8,681 nucleotides of DNA from Oscillospiraceae bacterium (GTDB taxonomy: Bacteria; Bacillota; Clostridia; Oscillospirales; Oscillospiraceae), in NCBI GenBank assembly GCA_024404215.1, contig JAKSQI010000060.1, positions 1-8,681 of the forward strand. The letters are read 5' to 3'. The notes under the pieces were generated by a model. The model was not told where the DNA came from. It did not search any database and saw only the letters and a list, made by a program, of their open reading frames with translations. This document shows positions 1 through 5,888 of the stretch, piece after piece. Numbering within the stretch: the first letter of the stretch is position 1; every line of letters starts with the position of its first letter. The position numbers were made by a program, and so were the translations under genes.

Positions 1-662
1 GTCCAGGCAAACAAATCAGCGGTCATGAAATAGACCTTGGATTCGTACAGCATTCCCCCAATGGAACCGTCCACCACGCCAATTACCTCCGCGGCGACAC
101 CGGCCTTCCATGCCATGCCGACGGAAACGGCGCAGGCGGAAAGCAGAAAGGGCTTAATAGCCGGCAGATACAGATACAGCAGGCGGCGATGCCAGGGAAC
201 CTGAAAGAGCTTTGCCATTTCGGCAAGCTTGGCATCGGTACTGTGGATGCCTTGAAGCACATTGGAGTAAATGACCGGAAAGGCAATCAGAAAGGTGATA
301 AAAACGGTAAGCTGCCGGAAGGAGAACCAAATCAGGCAAAGAATAATGAAGGAGGCTACCGGAACGCTTTTGAAAGTGACGATGTATGGCCATAGCAGAT
401 AATCAATAAGGCGATAGCGGCCGGCCGCTATCGCCAAAATCAGACCAGCCAAAAAGGCTATGCCAAATCCGAGACTGATGCGCAGCAGAGAAAAAGCAAT
501 TCGTGGAAGAAAGTCTGCTTCCCTGCAGATAGTAATCAGCCTTGCTGCAACCTTCAGCGGGGATGCGAGGAGGAACTCCATCCCCACCAAGGATGCTGCT
601 GCCTGCCATACGAGAAGGGCAAGGACAATGGACAGAACCTTGCCTATGGCCGGCTTTTTCAT
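1..662 (-). CDS. NitT/TauT-type ABC importer permease, partial (C-terminus off the left edge)
   Basis: Membrane permease of a small-molecule ABC importer of the nitrate/taurine/aliphatic-sulfonate (TauC/SsuC) type. The visible 220 residues show hydrophobic segments at about 9-28, 62-81, 94-113, 118-136 and 171-190. They also hold the EAA loop that contacts the ATPase (E148-M-A-K-L-F, continuing to P167) and a GMAWKAGVAAEVIG stretch at 182-195, close to what this family carries near its C-terminus. The reading frame is open to base 1, so the end is missing. Its ATG at 662 follows directly on the TAA of the substrate-binding protein gene, with no gap, which implies translational coupling in one operon. 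The partner ATPase should lie just left of the window or elsewhere. The substrate cannot be read from the sequence; sulfonates, pyrimidine precursors and other small molecules all remain possible. Confidence 0.9.
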   Translation of the reverse strand, partial: MKKPAIGKVLSIVLALLVWQAAASLVGMEFLLASPLKVAARLITICREADFLPRIAFSLLRISLGFGIAFLAGLILAIAAGRYRLIDYLLWPYIVTFKSVPVASFIILCLIWFSFRQLTVFITFLIAFPVIYSNVLQGIHSTDAKLAEMAKLFQVPWHRRLLYLYLPAIKPFLLSACAVSVGMAWKAGVAAEVIGVVDGSIGGMLYESKVYFMTADLFAW

Positions 663-1778
663 TTATTCGTTTACCCAGTAGAAGTCGTCGCCGGGCAGGG
701 CGCCGCCCACAGCCTTGGGATTCTGATCAAACAGGACCTGCAGATAGCCTTCCAGCATGTCCTTCATTTCGCTGCCGGCAATGCCGACAATGTTGCAGTA
801 GGGCAGGGCTTTTTCGGCGATGGCGGCCTTTACGATGTCATACTTTTCAATCATGACAGCGGCGTCAGCGGGATTGGCGTTCACATATTCTGTGGAAGCA
901 ATGTACTCTTCCAGGAACTTAGCCAGAGCATCGGGGTGCTCTTCAGCAAAGGCGGTACGGACAATCAGACCGCCGGTGATGAACTGGCTGCCATTATCAA
1001 GGGCGTCCCAGACTTCAGTCAGACTGAGGGCGATGCGCAGACCTTCCAACTGGTTGCCGGCAACGGTTACAAAGGGCTGGGGCAGCATGGCAACGGCGTT
1101 ATCCATGGCAGCCATCTGGGCAACTACTTCGCTGGGCTCGCTCTTCCATTCAACGGTAACATCGGTCTCCATATCCAGTCCGTACTCGCTGAGCAGGTAG
1201 GCCAGGGCATATTCAGGGGTCGAACCCTTACCGGTAGCATAGATGGTCTTGCCCTTCAGGCTTGCCATATCGGTAACGGTTTCGCCGCCTTTTTCTACGA
1301 TATAGATAACGCCCAGGGTGTTAACGGCCAACATCTGTACAGCTCCCTCGGAATTGTTGTAGAGGACGGAGCCCAGGTTGGCCGGAACGGCCAAAACGTC
1401 CAATTCGCCCTTCAGCAGGAGGGGAGTCAGCTCGTCGGCAGCAGCAGCCATGGTGAACTCATAGGTGTTGAAGGTTTCGCCGGCTTCGGCATCCTCCAGC
1501 AGCTTTACCATACCCATGGAGGTGGGGCCCTTCAGACCGCCAAGGCGAATGGTGGCGGGCTCAACAGTTTCCTCGGGCTCGGTAGCTTCTTCAACGGGGG
1601 CTTCGGCTTCGGGAGCCTCTTCCTCGGCAGGGGCTTCGGCTTCAGGAGCTTCTTCCGCAGGAGTTTCGGTTTCCGTTACGGCAGGAGCATCCGGTTCGGT
1701 GGATTCGGTTTTTCCGCAGGCAGCAAACAAACTGACCATGAGGAAAATGGCTAACAGGAAAGCAAGTGTTTTTTTCAT
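663..1778 (-). CDS. ABC importer substrate-binding lipoprotein, NitT/TauT (NMT1-like) type
   Basis: Extracytoplasmic binding protein, 371 aa, that would deliver a small solute to the adjacent permease. Residues 1-20 are a signal peptide (MKK then a hydrophobic core), and Cys21 in the context F-A-A-C-G-K is the likely lipidation site. Residues 24-75 form a low-complexity linker of Glu, Ala, Pro and Thr with about 19 Glu and no Lys or Arg. The solute-binding domain starts near I77, with the motif GGLKGPTSMGMVKLL around 80-94 and stretches such as ELDVLAVPANLGS and SLKGKTIYATGKGSTP typical of periplasmic-binding-protein type 2 folds. An AGAGG ribosome site lies 9 bases before the ATG. The gene is first in its operon, behind a promoter with a putative Crp/Fnr-type operator. 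The family is clear; the ligand is unknown. Confidence 0.92.
   Translation of the reverse strand: MKKTLAFLLAIFLMVSLFAACGKTESTEPDAPAVTETETPAEEAPEAEAPAEEEAPEAEAPVEEATEPEETVEPATIRLGGLKGPTSMGMVKLLEDAEAGETFNTYEFTMAAAADELTPLLLKGELDVLAVPANLGSVLYNNSEGAVQMLAVNTLGVIYIVEKGGETVTDMASLKGKTIYATGKGSTPEYALAYLLSEYGLDMETDVTVEWKSEPSEVVAQMAAMDNAVAMLPQPFVTVAGNQLEGLRIALSLTEVWDALDNGSQFITGGLIVRTAFAEEHPDALAKFLEEYIASTEYVNANPADAAVMIEKYDIVKAAIAEKALPYCNIVGIAGSEMKDMLEGYLQVLFDQNPKAVGGALPGDDFYWVNE
1597..1654 (-). repeat. 33-bp-period repeat coding the acidic linker of the binding protein
   Basis: Two nearly identical copies, starting at 1597 and 1630, each beginning GGGGCTTCGGCTTC on the plus strand. They encode the duplicated EAPEAEAP block at residues 43-50 and 54-61. 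The repeat lies inside the flexible Glu/Ala/Pro linker between the lipid anchor and the binding domain. Copy number could vary by slippage or recombination without disturbing the frame. Confidence 0.7.
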
Positions 1779-1808
1779 GGTGTATAACCTCTTTTCTTTG
1801 ATGGTTGC

Positions 1809-1850
1809 AGTATAGCAGAAAATGAGCCCCGTTTTCGTTGCAATCGCAAC
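1809..1850 (-). promoter_or_regulatory. Promoter of the ABC importer operon with a putative Crp/Fnr-type operator
   Basis: On the minus strand a -10 box TATACT lies at 1814-1809, placing the start site near 1802. The hexamer 17 bp upstream (CGAAAA, 1837-1832) is a poor -35 box. A perfect inverted repeat, GTTGC-N4-GCAAC, lies at 1837-1850 with its centre at 1843.5, which is 32 bp from the -10 centre and about -41.5 from the predicted start. This matches class II activation by Crp/Fnr proteins, where the activator replaces the -35 contact. A gene for such a regulator ends just upstream at 1872. The boxes are seen directly; the regulator assignment is inference. Confidence 0.5.
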
Positions 1851-1862
1851 AAAAACGGGGCT
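1817..1862 (-). terminator. Rho-independent terminator of the Crp/Fnr-family gene
   Basis: Inverted repeat with 17-base arms at 1825-1841 and 1846-1862 around an AATC loop. The single mismatch (1836 against 1851) becomes a G-U pair in minus-strand RNA, so the stem is complete in that direction. It begins about 10 bases after the regulator's stop codon and is followed by ATTTTCTG, a short T-run. The inner 14 bp coincide with the putative operator of the downstream importer operon. Confidence 0.75.
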
Positions 1863-1871
1863 GAATGTTCC

Positions 1872-2546
1872 TTATGTGTCCCGAAGGATACGAAAGGCTT
1901 GCCGATGGTAGTCAATTAAACCATCCCGCTTCATGGCAGACAGTTCCCGGGAAAGGGCACTGCGATTGGTGCCTATATAGGCGGCCATGTCCTCACGGTT
2001 AAAGGGGACGGTAAAGCTGCGGCTGCCGGCCTGGTAGCTGAGCTGCGTAAAATAGGTGTTCAGCTTTTCCCGCAGGGTCAGCTTGGAAAGAATCTGGATG
2101 CGCTGATTCATGTCCAGGGTGCGTCGGGCCAAGACAGCGGTAAAATGCTTCTGAAGGGAAAAGCGGAAGGCATCGGCACCTTCAGTGAAAAGGTCATCCG
2201 GCCGCATCCACAGAACCTTGGCGGCTTCTGATGCAAAAATATAAACCGGGGATTCCGGAACCTTTAAAAAACAGAGGGACTCACCAAAGGCAGTGCCGGC
2301 TTGAACAGTTGCCATAATCATGCGATTGCCGTCCAGGTCATCGGAGCAAACCTGAACCGTTCCCTGCAGAACAATGGCAAATTCCGATAGAGGGCTGCCT
2401 GCGTGGTGCAGGAATTCCCCTTTGCTGTAGCCAACCACATGGGCTCGGAAAAGCTGAAGGGCACGAGTCATGTCGTCCTCTGACAAGCCCCGAAATAGCT
2501 GTGCCTTACATAACAAGGGCAGATAGGAAATTAGTTCCTTATTCAT
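1872..2546 (-). CDS. Crp/Fnr-family transcriptional regulator
   Basis: 224-aa DNA-binding regulator of the Crp/Fnr superfamily. Residues about 16-115 form the cyclic-nucleotide-binding-type beta barrel (G43-E-F-L-H-H-A-G-S and F87-G-E-S). A dimerisation helix follows at about 125-150. The winged helix-turn-helix is at about 184-212, with the recognition helix in TNRSALSRELS. The Arg that binds the phosphate of cAMP a few residues after FGE is absent (FGESLCFLKVPESPVYIF), so cAMP is an unlikely ligand. There is no N-terminal Cys cluster for an Fnr iron-sulfur centre; Cys occurs only at 13, 67 and 92. In the recognition helix Ser196 stands where Crp and Fnr carry a base-reading Glu, while Arg200 matches the conserved Arg. 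A GGAGG site lies 8 bases before the ATG. The likely target is the importer operon immediately downstream. Confidence 0.92.
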   Translation of the reverse strand: MNKELISYLPLLCKAQLFRGLSEDDMTRALQLFRAHVVGYSKGEFLHHAGSPLSEFAIVLQGTVQVCSDDLDGNRMIMATVQAGTAFGESLCFLKVPESPVYIFASEAAKVLWMRPDDLFTEGADAFRFSLQKHFTAVLARRTLDMNQRIQILSKLTLREKLNTYFTQLSYQAGSRSFTVPFNREDMAAYIGTNRSALSRELSAMKRDGLIDYHRQAFRILRDT

Positions 2547-2560
2547 CTGTTGTTCCTCCG

Positions 2561-2593
2561 GGAAAAAACCGGCAGAAGAAGACTTCTGCCGGT
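2561..2593 (-). terminator. Rho-independent terminator of the potassium uptake operon
   Basis: Perfect 11-bp inverted repeat ACCGGCAGAAG / CTTCTGCCGGT at 2568-2578 and 2583-2593 with a 4-base loop, followed in the minus direction by six T residues (2568-2563). It starts about 10 bases after the ktrA-like stop codon and ends just before the ribosome site of the Crp/Fnr-family gene. Confidence 0.9.
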
Positions 2594-2603
2594 CAAAGCT
2601 GGG

Positions 2604-3245
2604 TCAGGTTACCTTCTGGATGTCCTTGATGTGGCCTAAAACCATGGGATGGTCGCCCTGCTGAAAACGATACTCCGGAGAGGGCATGACCATCAGCTCT
2701 TCCCCCTGCCGTACAGCCAGAACCGTTAGATTGTATTTCTTGCGGAAATCCAACTCAATCATGTTTTTGCCAATCCATGCAGGGAGAACATTGATTTCAT
2801 ATATCTTGTGCTCTTTTGTTAATTCAATGCAGTTGAAGATATTGTCAGAGCTTTCGCTGACGGCAAGCCGCTCGGCAGCTTCCAACTCGGGATATATCAC
2901 TTCATCTGCGCCATTGCGAAGCAGGAATTTTGCCTGAACCTGTTCATCAGCCCGGCTGAAAACCTTCTTTGCTCCCAATTCCTTCAGCAGGCTGGTTATC
3001 TCAAGGCTTTCCTGAAAATTCCCTCCGATACAGACAAAGCAGGCATCAAAGGATTCTACGCCAAAACTCTTCAGTACGGCTTCGTTGGTGCAATCGCCAA
3101 CCTTAGCGCTAACGACCAGAGGAAGCAGATCCTCCAGATTTTCCGAGTCCTTGTCAGCCAGCATGATTTCGCACTTGTACTGGGCTAAACTTTTGCAGAG
3201 ATGGTGGCCAAAGGAACCCAAGCCGATAATTAAAAAGGATTTCAT
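2604..3245 (-). CDS. ktrA: Potassium uptake regulatory subunit, KtrA/TrkA (RCK) family
   Basis: Cytoplasmic gating subunit of a Ktr/Trk potassium transporter, 213 aa. The RCK_N Rossmann domain spans about residues 2-120, with the nucleotide motif GLGSFG at 8-13, acidic D31 at the end of the second strand, and a GDCTNEAVLKSFGV segment typical of the family. RCK_C spans about 133-213. The length fits a single-unit KtrA rather than the doubled TrkA of enterobacteria. A start 36 bases further upstream is open but would overlap the ktrB-like gene; the ATG at 3245 has GGGAGG 7 bases before it and begins MKSFLIIGLG, as the family does. The gap to the upstream ktrB-like stop is 13 bp, so the two are cotranscribed. 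Ktr RCK subunits are known to bind ATP/ADP or NAD(H), and c-di-AMP in some Firmicutes; ligands here are not shown. Confidence 0.93.
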   Translation of the reverse strand: MKSFLIIGLGSFGHHLCKSLAQYKCEIMLADKDSENLEDLLPLVVSAKVGDCTNEAVLKSFGVESFDACFVCIGGNFQESLEITSLLKELGAKKVFSRADEQVQAKFLLRNGADEVIYPELEAAERLAVSESSDNIFNCIELTKEHKIYEINVLPAWIGKNMIELDFRKKYNLTVLAVRQGEELMVMPSPEYRFQQGDHPMVLGHIKDIQKVT

Positions 3246-3252
3246 AATAATT

Positions 3253-3258
3253 CCTCCC
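3253..3258 (-). promoter_or_regulatory. Ribosome binding site that fixes the ktrA-like start
   Basis: GGGAGG on the minus strand, 7 bases before the ATG at 3245. No comparable site precedes the alternative upstream start at 3281, which lies inside the ktrB-like gene. Confidence 0.8.
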
Positions 3259-4593
3259 TTAACCAATGATAAGCTCTTCATAGGGGGCCGTTACCGGCGG
3301 ACGGGCCCGCTTCTCCAGCAAGGCCGTGGCGAAGGAAACGCTTCCCAGTCGGCCACAGTACATCAGCAAAATGATGACGGCACGGCAGACGGAATTCAAA
3401 TCCCTGGTGATGCCGGTGGAAAGGCCGACCGTGCTTATGGCAGAAAAAGCCTCCAAAATGGCATCGGAAAGATTGAGACCGGAGGCTGTAATGCACAGTG
3501 TGCCGAAAAGGGCCAGAAGCAGGTTTACGCTGACAACTGTGTATGCCTTGCGGACGCTGTCCTCTGAGATGCGGCGGCCAAACATGCCAACATAAGTGGA
3601 GCCCTTCAAACCGGATACCACATAGGCCAGGATAACGACTACGGTAACGGTTTTTACGCCGCCGGCGGTGGAGCCGGGGCAGCCGCCGATAAACATGAGG
3701 ATGGTTGTCAGCAGCTTGCCGGAATCCGATAACTGAGCCAAATCTACTGTACTCATGCCGGCAGTTCGGGGAGTAACAGCATTGAAAAGAGCGCATAGAA
3801 CTTGCTCGCCAAGACTGCGCCCGGCAGAAGAGACCTGCCGTTCAAAGAGGAAAAAGAGCAGGGCCGGAATAACAACCAGAACGGCTGTAGTTACCAGAAC
3901 TACTTTCGTGTGCAGGCTGTAGCGGCGAATCCGCCATTTTTTTTCGGCTAGATCCGACCAAACGGCAAAGCCGATACCGCCAATTAAAATCAGCAGCAAG
4001 AGGGTAACATTAACGAGAACATCGCCGGAAAACTCCGTCATGCTGGCATAGGGGGCGGTTCCGCCCATTAAATCGAAGCCGGCATTGCAGAAGGCAGATA
4101 TGGAATGAAAAACCGAGAAGTAGAGCCCCTTCCATAAACCGAACCGGGGAACAAAACGGAAGGCAAGAGCTAGGGCTCCGGCGCACTCAAAAATCGCGGT
4201 GCCCAGTATGATTTTTCTGGTCAGCCCTAAAATCTCACCAACCCGGGAGGAATTGACGCTTTCGCTCATGACCTCTCGGCTGCGAAGCCCTATCTTTTTA
4301 CGCAGGAAGAGGAAGAAAAAGGTGGAAATCGTCATAAAGCCAAGGCCGCCGATTTGAATCAGCATGATTATCACAAGCTGACCAAACAGACTCCAGTAGG
4401 TAAAGGTGTCTTTCACCACCAAACCTGTAACACAAGAGGCAGAGGTGGCCGTAAACAGGCAGGAAAGAAAGCCGGTGGATTCTCCGGAACGGCTGGCGGC
4501 GGGCAGCATGAGCAGCAGGGTGCCCAGCAATATCATAATAAAATAGCCCAGAGCAATAGTCTGCACATGGGTCAAGCGCTGTTTGCGCAGCAT
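3259..4593 (-). CDS. ktrB: Potassium uptake channel subunit, KtrB/TrkH family
   Basis: Membrane subunit of a Ktr/Trk potassium importer, 444 aa, the usual KtrB length. The four pore-loop repeats of the superfamily are visible: FTATSASCVTGL (47-58), FHSISAFCNAGFDL (162-175), FNAVTPRTAGMSTVD (270-284) and FSAISTVGLSTGIT (383-396). Each carries the filter glycine (about G57, G172, G279, G390). The conserved intramembrane-loop stretch GGCPGSTAGGVKT is at 303-315. A TTG six bases upstream (4599) is in frame, but it lies right against the GGTG ribosome site, while the ATG at 4593 sits 7 bases from it and begins MLRKQRLTHVQ. The gene heads an operon with the ktrA-like subunit. The leader is very short (about 12 bases), leaving no room for a c-di-AMP riboswitch. 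Confidence 0.94.
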   Translation of the reverse strand: MLRKQRLTHVQTIALGYFIMILLGTLLLMLPAASRSGESTGFLSCLFTATSASCVTGLVVKDTFTYWSLFGQLVIIMLIQIGGLGFMTISTFFFLFLRKKIGLRSREVMSESVNSSRVGEILGLTRKIILGTAIFECAGALALAFRFVPRFGLWKGLYFSVFHSISAFCNAGFDLMGGTAPYASMTEFSGDVLVNVTLLLLILIGGIGFAVWSDLAEKKWRIRRYSLHTKVVLVTTAVLVVIPALLFFLFERQVSSAGRSLGEQVLCALFNAVTPRTAGMSTVDLAQLSDSGKLLTTILMFIGGCPGSTAGGVKTVTVVVILAYVVSGLKGSTYVGMFGRRISEDSVRKAYTVVSVNLLLALFGTLCITASGLNLSDAILEAFSAISTVGLSTGITRDLNSVCRAVIILLMYCGRLGSVSFATALLEKRARPPVTAPYEELIIG

Positions 4594-4611
4594 AAGCAAT
4601 CACCGTCTGTA

Positions 4612-4640
4612 ATTTTACCATAGCATGTTCCGCTTTTCAA
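4612..4640 (-). promoter_or_regulatory. Promoter of the potassium uptake operon
   Basis: TTGAAA (4640-4635), a 17-bp spacer, then TAAAAT (4617-4612) on the minus strand, a good sigma-A type match. The predicted start near 4605 leaves about 12 bases before the ATG at 4593. Confidence 0.75.
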
Positions 4641-4727
4641 TGCAAACCGCACGCCCTTAATTTGCTAAGAAAGCAAAAAAGCCCTCTCTTTGATATCTGT
4701 TTATCACTGGCTTCAATTGGTCTTGTT

Positions 4728-4758
4728 AAAAAATGCCCCGTGCCTAATGGCACGGGGC
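4728..4758 (-). terminator. Rho-independent terminator of the SDR gene
   Basis: Perfect 10-bp GC-rich stem GCCCCGTGCC / GGCACGGGGC (4735-4744 and 4749-4758) with loop TAAT, followed in the minus direction by six T residues (4733-4728). It lies 14 bases after the SDR stop codon. There is no T-run on the plus-strand side, so it acts leftward only. Confidence 0.92.
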
Positions 4759-4772
4759 GTGGAATGCCGATG

Positions 4773-5672
4773 TTATTCCTCGGGGAAGCCGTGACCCATA
4801 TAGCAGAACATCAGGGTCAAGGGCATCTCGGGGGTGTAATTCTTGGGGAAGTTCATAATGGTTTCGGGGCAGGGGAAGGGATATTTCATGGCAACCAGAA
4901 CATCGCCAATCATAGTGCCAGTGCCGTGCATTTCAGCGCCGTGCAGAATCATCCAAACCATGCCGGCGCCGGAAGCGTCAGCAGGAATCAAGCCGGGGAA
5001 GCCGGGCATCTTCATGGCCAGCATCTCTTCGGTGATTTCCTTCTGGGAATCGGGGTTGATAGCACCTACGCCGGCGGGGGCCAGGCAGAAGACGTTAACG
5101 CCGGTGCCCTTAACCTCGTTGGCCAGGGACATGATGGCAGAGGTGGCGGCGGCCTTGCTGGCTGCATAGATGCTGCCGCCCAGCATGCCGGGAACATAGT
5201 GGAACTGAGTGGTGGAGAAGCAAACGGTGCCGTGGCCTCTCTTAACCATGTCAGGAACGAAAGCATTTACTGCCAGCATAACGGCACGGGCGGAGATGGC
5301 ATAAGCTCGATCCAGCTCTTCAATGGGAGAACCCAGAATGGGGCCATTCAGGGACAGGTCCATGGCATTGTTCAGCAAAATGTCAACCTTGCCGAACTTG
5401 GCAATAGCCTGCTCCTTCAAATTGGCGATATCTTCAGCAGAAGAAACGTCAGTAGCAACAAAGATGGCGGTGTCGGGGCCGTTCTCGGCGTTGATGGTGT
5501 CAACAACTTCAGCGCCGCGCTTGGCATTGCGGCCTACGATAACAACCTTGGCACCGGCCCAGGCCAAAGCCTGTGCATAGCCCTTGCCAACGTTGCTGGT
5601 AGAACCGGTGATAACGGCAACCTCACCGGCCAGGCTGCCCTTCTGCAGCCCGGTGTTGGAAATATCAAACAT
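4773..5672 (-). CDS. Short-chain dehydrogenase/reductase (SDR) family oxidoreductase
   Basis: Probable NAD(P)(H)-dependent oxidoreductase of 299 aa, substrate unknown. The N-terminal Rossmann motif is T22-G-S-T-S-N-V-G29, with Asn27 where classical SDRs have the middle Gly. R48 after the second strand suggests NADP(H). The NNAG motif reads NNAM (101-104). The catalytic Tyr169 and Lys173 (Y-A-A-S-K) are present and Ser153 aligns as the catalytic Ser if about three extra residues lie between P161 and Y169. The usual Asn of the tetrad appears to be Ser127. The protein exceeds the usual length of about 250 aa, with an unfamiliar C-terminal part ending GHGFPEE. An AAGGAGG site lies 8 bases before the ATG. 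The gene stands alone with its own promoter and terminator, so its neighbours give no hint of pathway. Confidence 0.9.
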   Translation of the reverse strand: MFDISNTGLQKGSLAGEVAVITGSTSNVGKGYAQALAWAGAKVVIVGRNAKRGAEVVDTINAENGPDTAIFVATDVSSAEDIANLKEQAIAKFGKVDILLNNAMDLSLNGPILGSPIEELDRAYAISARAVMLAVNAFVPDMVKRGHGTVCFSTTQFHYVPGMLGGSIYAASKAAATSAIMSLANEVKGTGVNVFCLAPAGVGAINPDSQKEITEEMLAMKMPGFPGLIPADASGAGMVWMILHGAEMHGTGTMIGDVLVAMKYPFPCPETIMNFPKNYTPEMPLTLMFCYMGHGFPEE

Positions 5673-5715
5673 GGGTTTATCCTCCTTAAACTCGTATGAG
5701 TATTATGATGGAAAA

Positions 5716-5744
5716 ATTATAGCATGATGGTTTCATAATGTAAA
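5716..5744 (-). promoter_or_regulatory. Promoter of the SDR gene
   Basis: TTTACA (5744-5739), a 17-bp spacer, then TATAAT (5721-5716) on the minus strand: one mismatch to consensus in the -35 box and a perfect -10 box. The predicted start is near 5709, about 37 bases before the ATG. This strength suggests high expression unless repressed. A CCATCAT direct repeat brackets the -10 box. Confidence 0.85.
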
Positions 5745-5817
5745 TGAGTTTCTTGCAGCAGAGAAAAGGAATCTGTGCCAATTCAGTCGGATAACCGGTA
5801 GGCGGTAACAGGTCTGC

Positions 5818-5863
5818 AAGACTTGAAAAGTTCACCGTCTTGGGGGCAAGACGATGAACTTTT
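5818..5863 (-). terminator. Rho-independent terminator of the gntR-ABC-lipoprotein operon
   Basis: Arms of 17 bases at 5826-5842 and 5847-5863 around a 4-base loop. The single mismatch becomes a G-U pair in minus-strand RNA. The stem ends in TTTT followed by CAAGTCTTG. It lies 25 bases after the lipoprotein stop codon. The plus-strand transcript would also end in TTTT, but no gene approaches from that side. Confidence 0.8.
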
Positions 5864-5888
5864 AGCCGGCATGGGAGCATATCGGCTT

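Noticed and set aside
936..1754. Plus-strand open frame (272 codons) opposite the substrate-binding protein gene
   Set aside because: It is a mirror of the acidic-linker lipoprotein gene. The Gly/Phe-rich C-terminal part is just the complement of the Glu/Ala/Pro repeat, and no start signals support it.
3278..3796. Minus-strand open frame of 172 codons overlapping the ktrB-like gene
   Set aside because: Out of frame inside the channel gene, rich in Arg and His, with no motif and no ribosome site; the ktrB frame with its four pore loops is clearly the real one.
4599..4599. TTG start for the ktrB-like gene
   Set aside because: It lies directly against the GGTG ribosome site and about 6 bases from the predicted transcript start; the ATG at 4593 has proper spacing.
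4594..4772. Possible c-di-AMP or other riboswitch upstream of the potassium operon
   Set aside because: The predicted transcript start is only about 12 bases from the start codon, so there is no leader to fold. The only strong hairpin in the gap is the SDR terminator.
4662..5699. Long plus-strand open frame (345 codons) opposite the SDR gene
   Set aside because: It is the antisense shadow of a well-supported SDR gene. Its protein is Gly/His/Asn-rich without any family motif, and it has no proper ribosome site.
5745..5817. Possible small RNA or further regulatory element
   Set aside because: Only a 7-bp inverted pair (CTTGCAG at 5752 and CTGCAAG at 5814) is visible; there is no promoter or terminator to delimit an RNA.
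5686..5880. Small minus-strand open frame (64 codons) between the SDR gene and the lipoprotein gene
   Set aside because: It covers the SDR promoter and the upstream operon's terminator, so it is a chance frame in regulatory DNA.
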